This document shows, piece by piece, positions 63,243-64,000 of a stretch of 64,000 nt of DNA. The notes under the pieces were generated by a model. It had not been told where the DNA came from. It saw only the letters and a list, made by a program, of their open reading frames with translations, and ran no database searches. Position 1 is the stretch's first letter, and every line of letters starts with the position of its first letter. The stretch is from positions 1 through 64,000 of the forward strand of contig CAZZFT010000007.1 of NCBI GenBank assembly GCA_964653555.1, in the 5' to 3' direction. The position numbers were made by a program, and so were the translations under genes. Source of the stretch: JAHEJV01 sp964653555. GTDB taxonomy: Bacteria > Myxococcota_A > UBA9160 > SMWR01.

Positions 63243-64000
63243 GTGACGACCACCCGCCCCACGGTGCGCGGCTTCGGCGGCGCCGTCGCCGCCGGCCACT
63301 ACCTGGCGGCGCAGATCGGCGCCCAGCAGCTCGCCAGCGGCGGCAACGCCGCCGACGCCGCTTGCGCGATGGGCGCCGCGCTGTGGGTGCTCGAGCCGAC
63401 GCAGAACAGTCCCGGCGGCGAGGTGCCGATCCTGGTGCGCGACGCCCGGCGCGATCGCGTGTTCGCCGTCTCGGGTCAGGGGCCCGCTCCCGCCGCCGCC
63501 ACGATCGAACGCGTGAAAGACCTGGGCCTCGACCTGCTCCCCCCCGACGGCTTCCTGTCGGCGGCGGTGCCGGCGGCGCTCGACGCCTGGTGTCGGCTGC
63601 TGGAGGAGTTCGGCACGCGGCGTCTGGCCGACGTGCTCGAGCCGGCGCGCGCACTCGCCGAGCGCGGCTTCCCCATGTACCCGTACCTGCGCGTGCTGCT
63701 CGACCTGGTGGCCCCGCGCTTCGCCGCCGAGTGGCCGACCAGCGCGGCGATCTACCTGCCCGTGCGCGCGGTCGGCGAGCGCCAGACGAACCCGCCCCTG
63801 GCGCGCTGGCTGGGCTCGTTGTGCGCGGCCGAGCGCGCCGCCGGCGGAGGGCGCGAGGCCGGCATCCGCGCCGCGCGCGACGCCTTCTACCGCGGCGCAG
63901 GCGCCGAGGCGATCGAGCGCTTCCTCGCCGCGCCCGTACGCGATTCCAGTGGCCGCGCTCACGCGGGCTGGCTGGGCGCCGGTGATCTCGCCGGCTACAC
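63243..64000 (+). CDS. ggt: Gamma-glutamyltransferase family protein, 3' end outside window
   Basis: 252 codons are visible and the frame stays open to the edge. GTG at 63243 begins the protein. ASGGNAADAACAMGAALWVLEPTQNSPGGEVPILV is the Ntn-hydrolase gamma-glutamyltransferase signature, and FAVSGQGPAPAAATIER and GFLSAAVPAALDAW follow in the normal order. The Thr nucleophile region lies beyond the window. Family enzymes transfer or hydrolyse gamma-glutamyl groups, for example from glutathione; some are acylases. No signal peptide is present, unlike the periplasmic E. coli enzyme. Confidence 0.85.
   Translation, partial: MTTTRPTVRGFGGAVAAGHYLAAQIGAQQLASGGNAADAACAMGAALWVLEPTQNSPGGEVPILVRDARRDRVFAVSGQGPAPAAATIERVKDLGLDLLPPDGFLSAAVPAALDAWCRLLEEFGTRRLADVLEPARALAERGFPMYPYLRVLLDLVAPRFAAEWPTSAAIYLPVRAVGERQTNPPLARWLGSLCAAERAAGGGREAGIRAARDAFYRGAGAEAIERFLAAPVRDSSGRAHAGWLGAGDLAGY

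Overview
This is a 64 kb stretch of very GC-rich bacterial chromosome with one 10-N scaffold gap at 46953-46962. It looks like a draft or metagenome-assembled contig from a Gram-negative bacterium. Many proteins carry Sec signals or lipoboxes, and there are a DUF1207 outer-membrane-type protein, a GT9 heptosyltransferase, HtpX, a periplasmic thiol peroxidase and a VgrG-like protein. Paired acyl-CoA dehydrogenases, F420-type luciferase-like oxidoreductases, class III aminotransferase, an amidohydrolase-2 protein and a PEP-CTERM-like sorting tail fit the former Deltaproteobacteria (Myxococcota or Binatia-like lineages). That placement is inference, because no rRNA or tRNA gene is present. There is no CRISPR array, insertion sequence, phage module or transfer origin.

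Layout. 1-5.3 kb: tandem DUF1207 proteins, a sterol-desaturase remnant, an NADP oxidoreductase, a DUF2255 protein, YheU and a class III aminotransferase. 5.3-8.9 kb: metF, tail-to-tail with a tungstate ABC transporter (tupA-tupB-tupC). 8.9-11.2 kb: a tightly coupled greB, NfeD-like and DUF1704 (QEGLA) operon. 11.2-14.7 kb: an exported protein joining a PEP-CTERM-like module, a collagen-like Gly-X-Y tract and a VgrG (gp27/gp5) module, followed by a broken M48 peptidase. 14.9-18.5 kb: carboxylesterase, 1-Cys thiol peroxidase, a small lipoprotein and a frameshifted cysteine hydrolase. 18.6-21 kb: an acyl-CoA dehydrogenase pair behind a palindrome-rich leader. 21-28.7 kb: a HerA/DUF87 ATPase, a Kbp-like BON-LysM protein, small lipoproteins (one Kazal-type, one DUF4156), an amidohydrolase, a GNAT-VanZ fusion and an SMP-30 family protein. 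28.7-35.7 kb: HAD hydrolase, luciferase-like oxidoreductase and a five-gene operon (two hot-dog proteins, GH84, exported MBL hydrolase, FG-GAP protein). 35.7-39.7 kb: an unknown protein with a Tudor/CarD-like tail, a MESH1-like HD hydrolase, alkyltransferase and a sigma-70 family factor. 39.7-46.6 kb: the lipid-handling set ybbP-ybbA-tesA, head-to-head with gcvP. 46.9-52 kb: LuxR regulator, htpX, a coiled-coil membrane protein, a degenerate aldo/keto reductase and TraB. 52-59.3 kb: hslO, GT4, Gfo/Idh, radical SAM, GT9 and a 7TM-type histidine kinase. 59.4-64 kb: tyrosine phosphatase, luciferase-like oxidoreductase, HSL-type hydrolase, a truncated flotillin and the start of a gamma-glutamyltransferase.

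How it works together. Most of the window is housekeeping and lipid or xenobiotic metabolism in short operons whose genes overlap by 4 nt (ATGA, GTGA or TTGA), implying translational coupling. The most unusual object is the secreted collagen-VgrG protein, which has no type VI neighbours. Next are the GH84-MBL-FG-GAP operon, the GT4-Gfo/Idh-radical SAM-GT9 cluster (probably surface glycan assembly) and a small family of intergenic repeats that begin at stop codons. At least three genes carry single-base frameshifts, one also has an in-frame TGA, and two genes are cut short. Whether these are real pseudogenes or assembly errors cannot be decided from the sequence alone.
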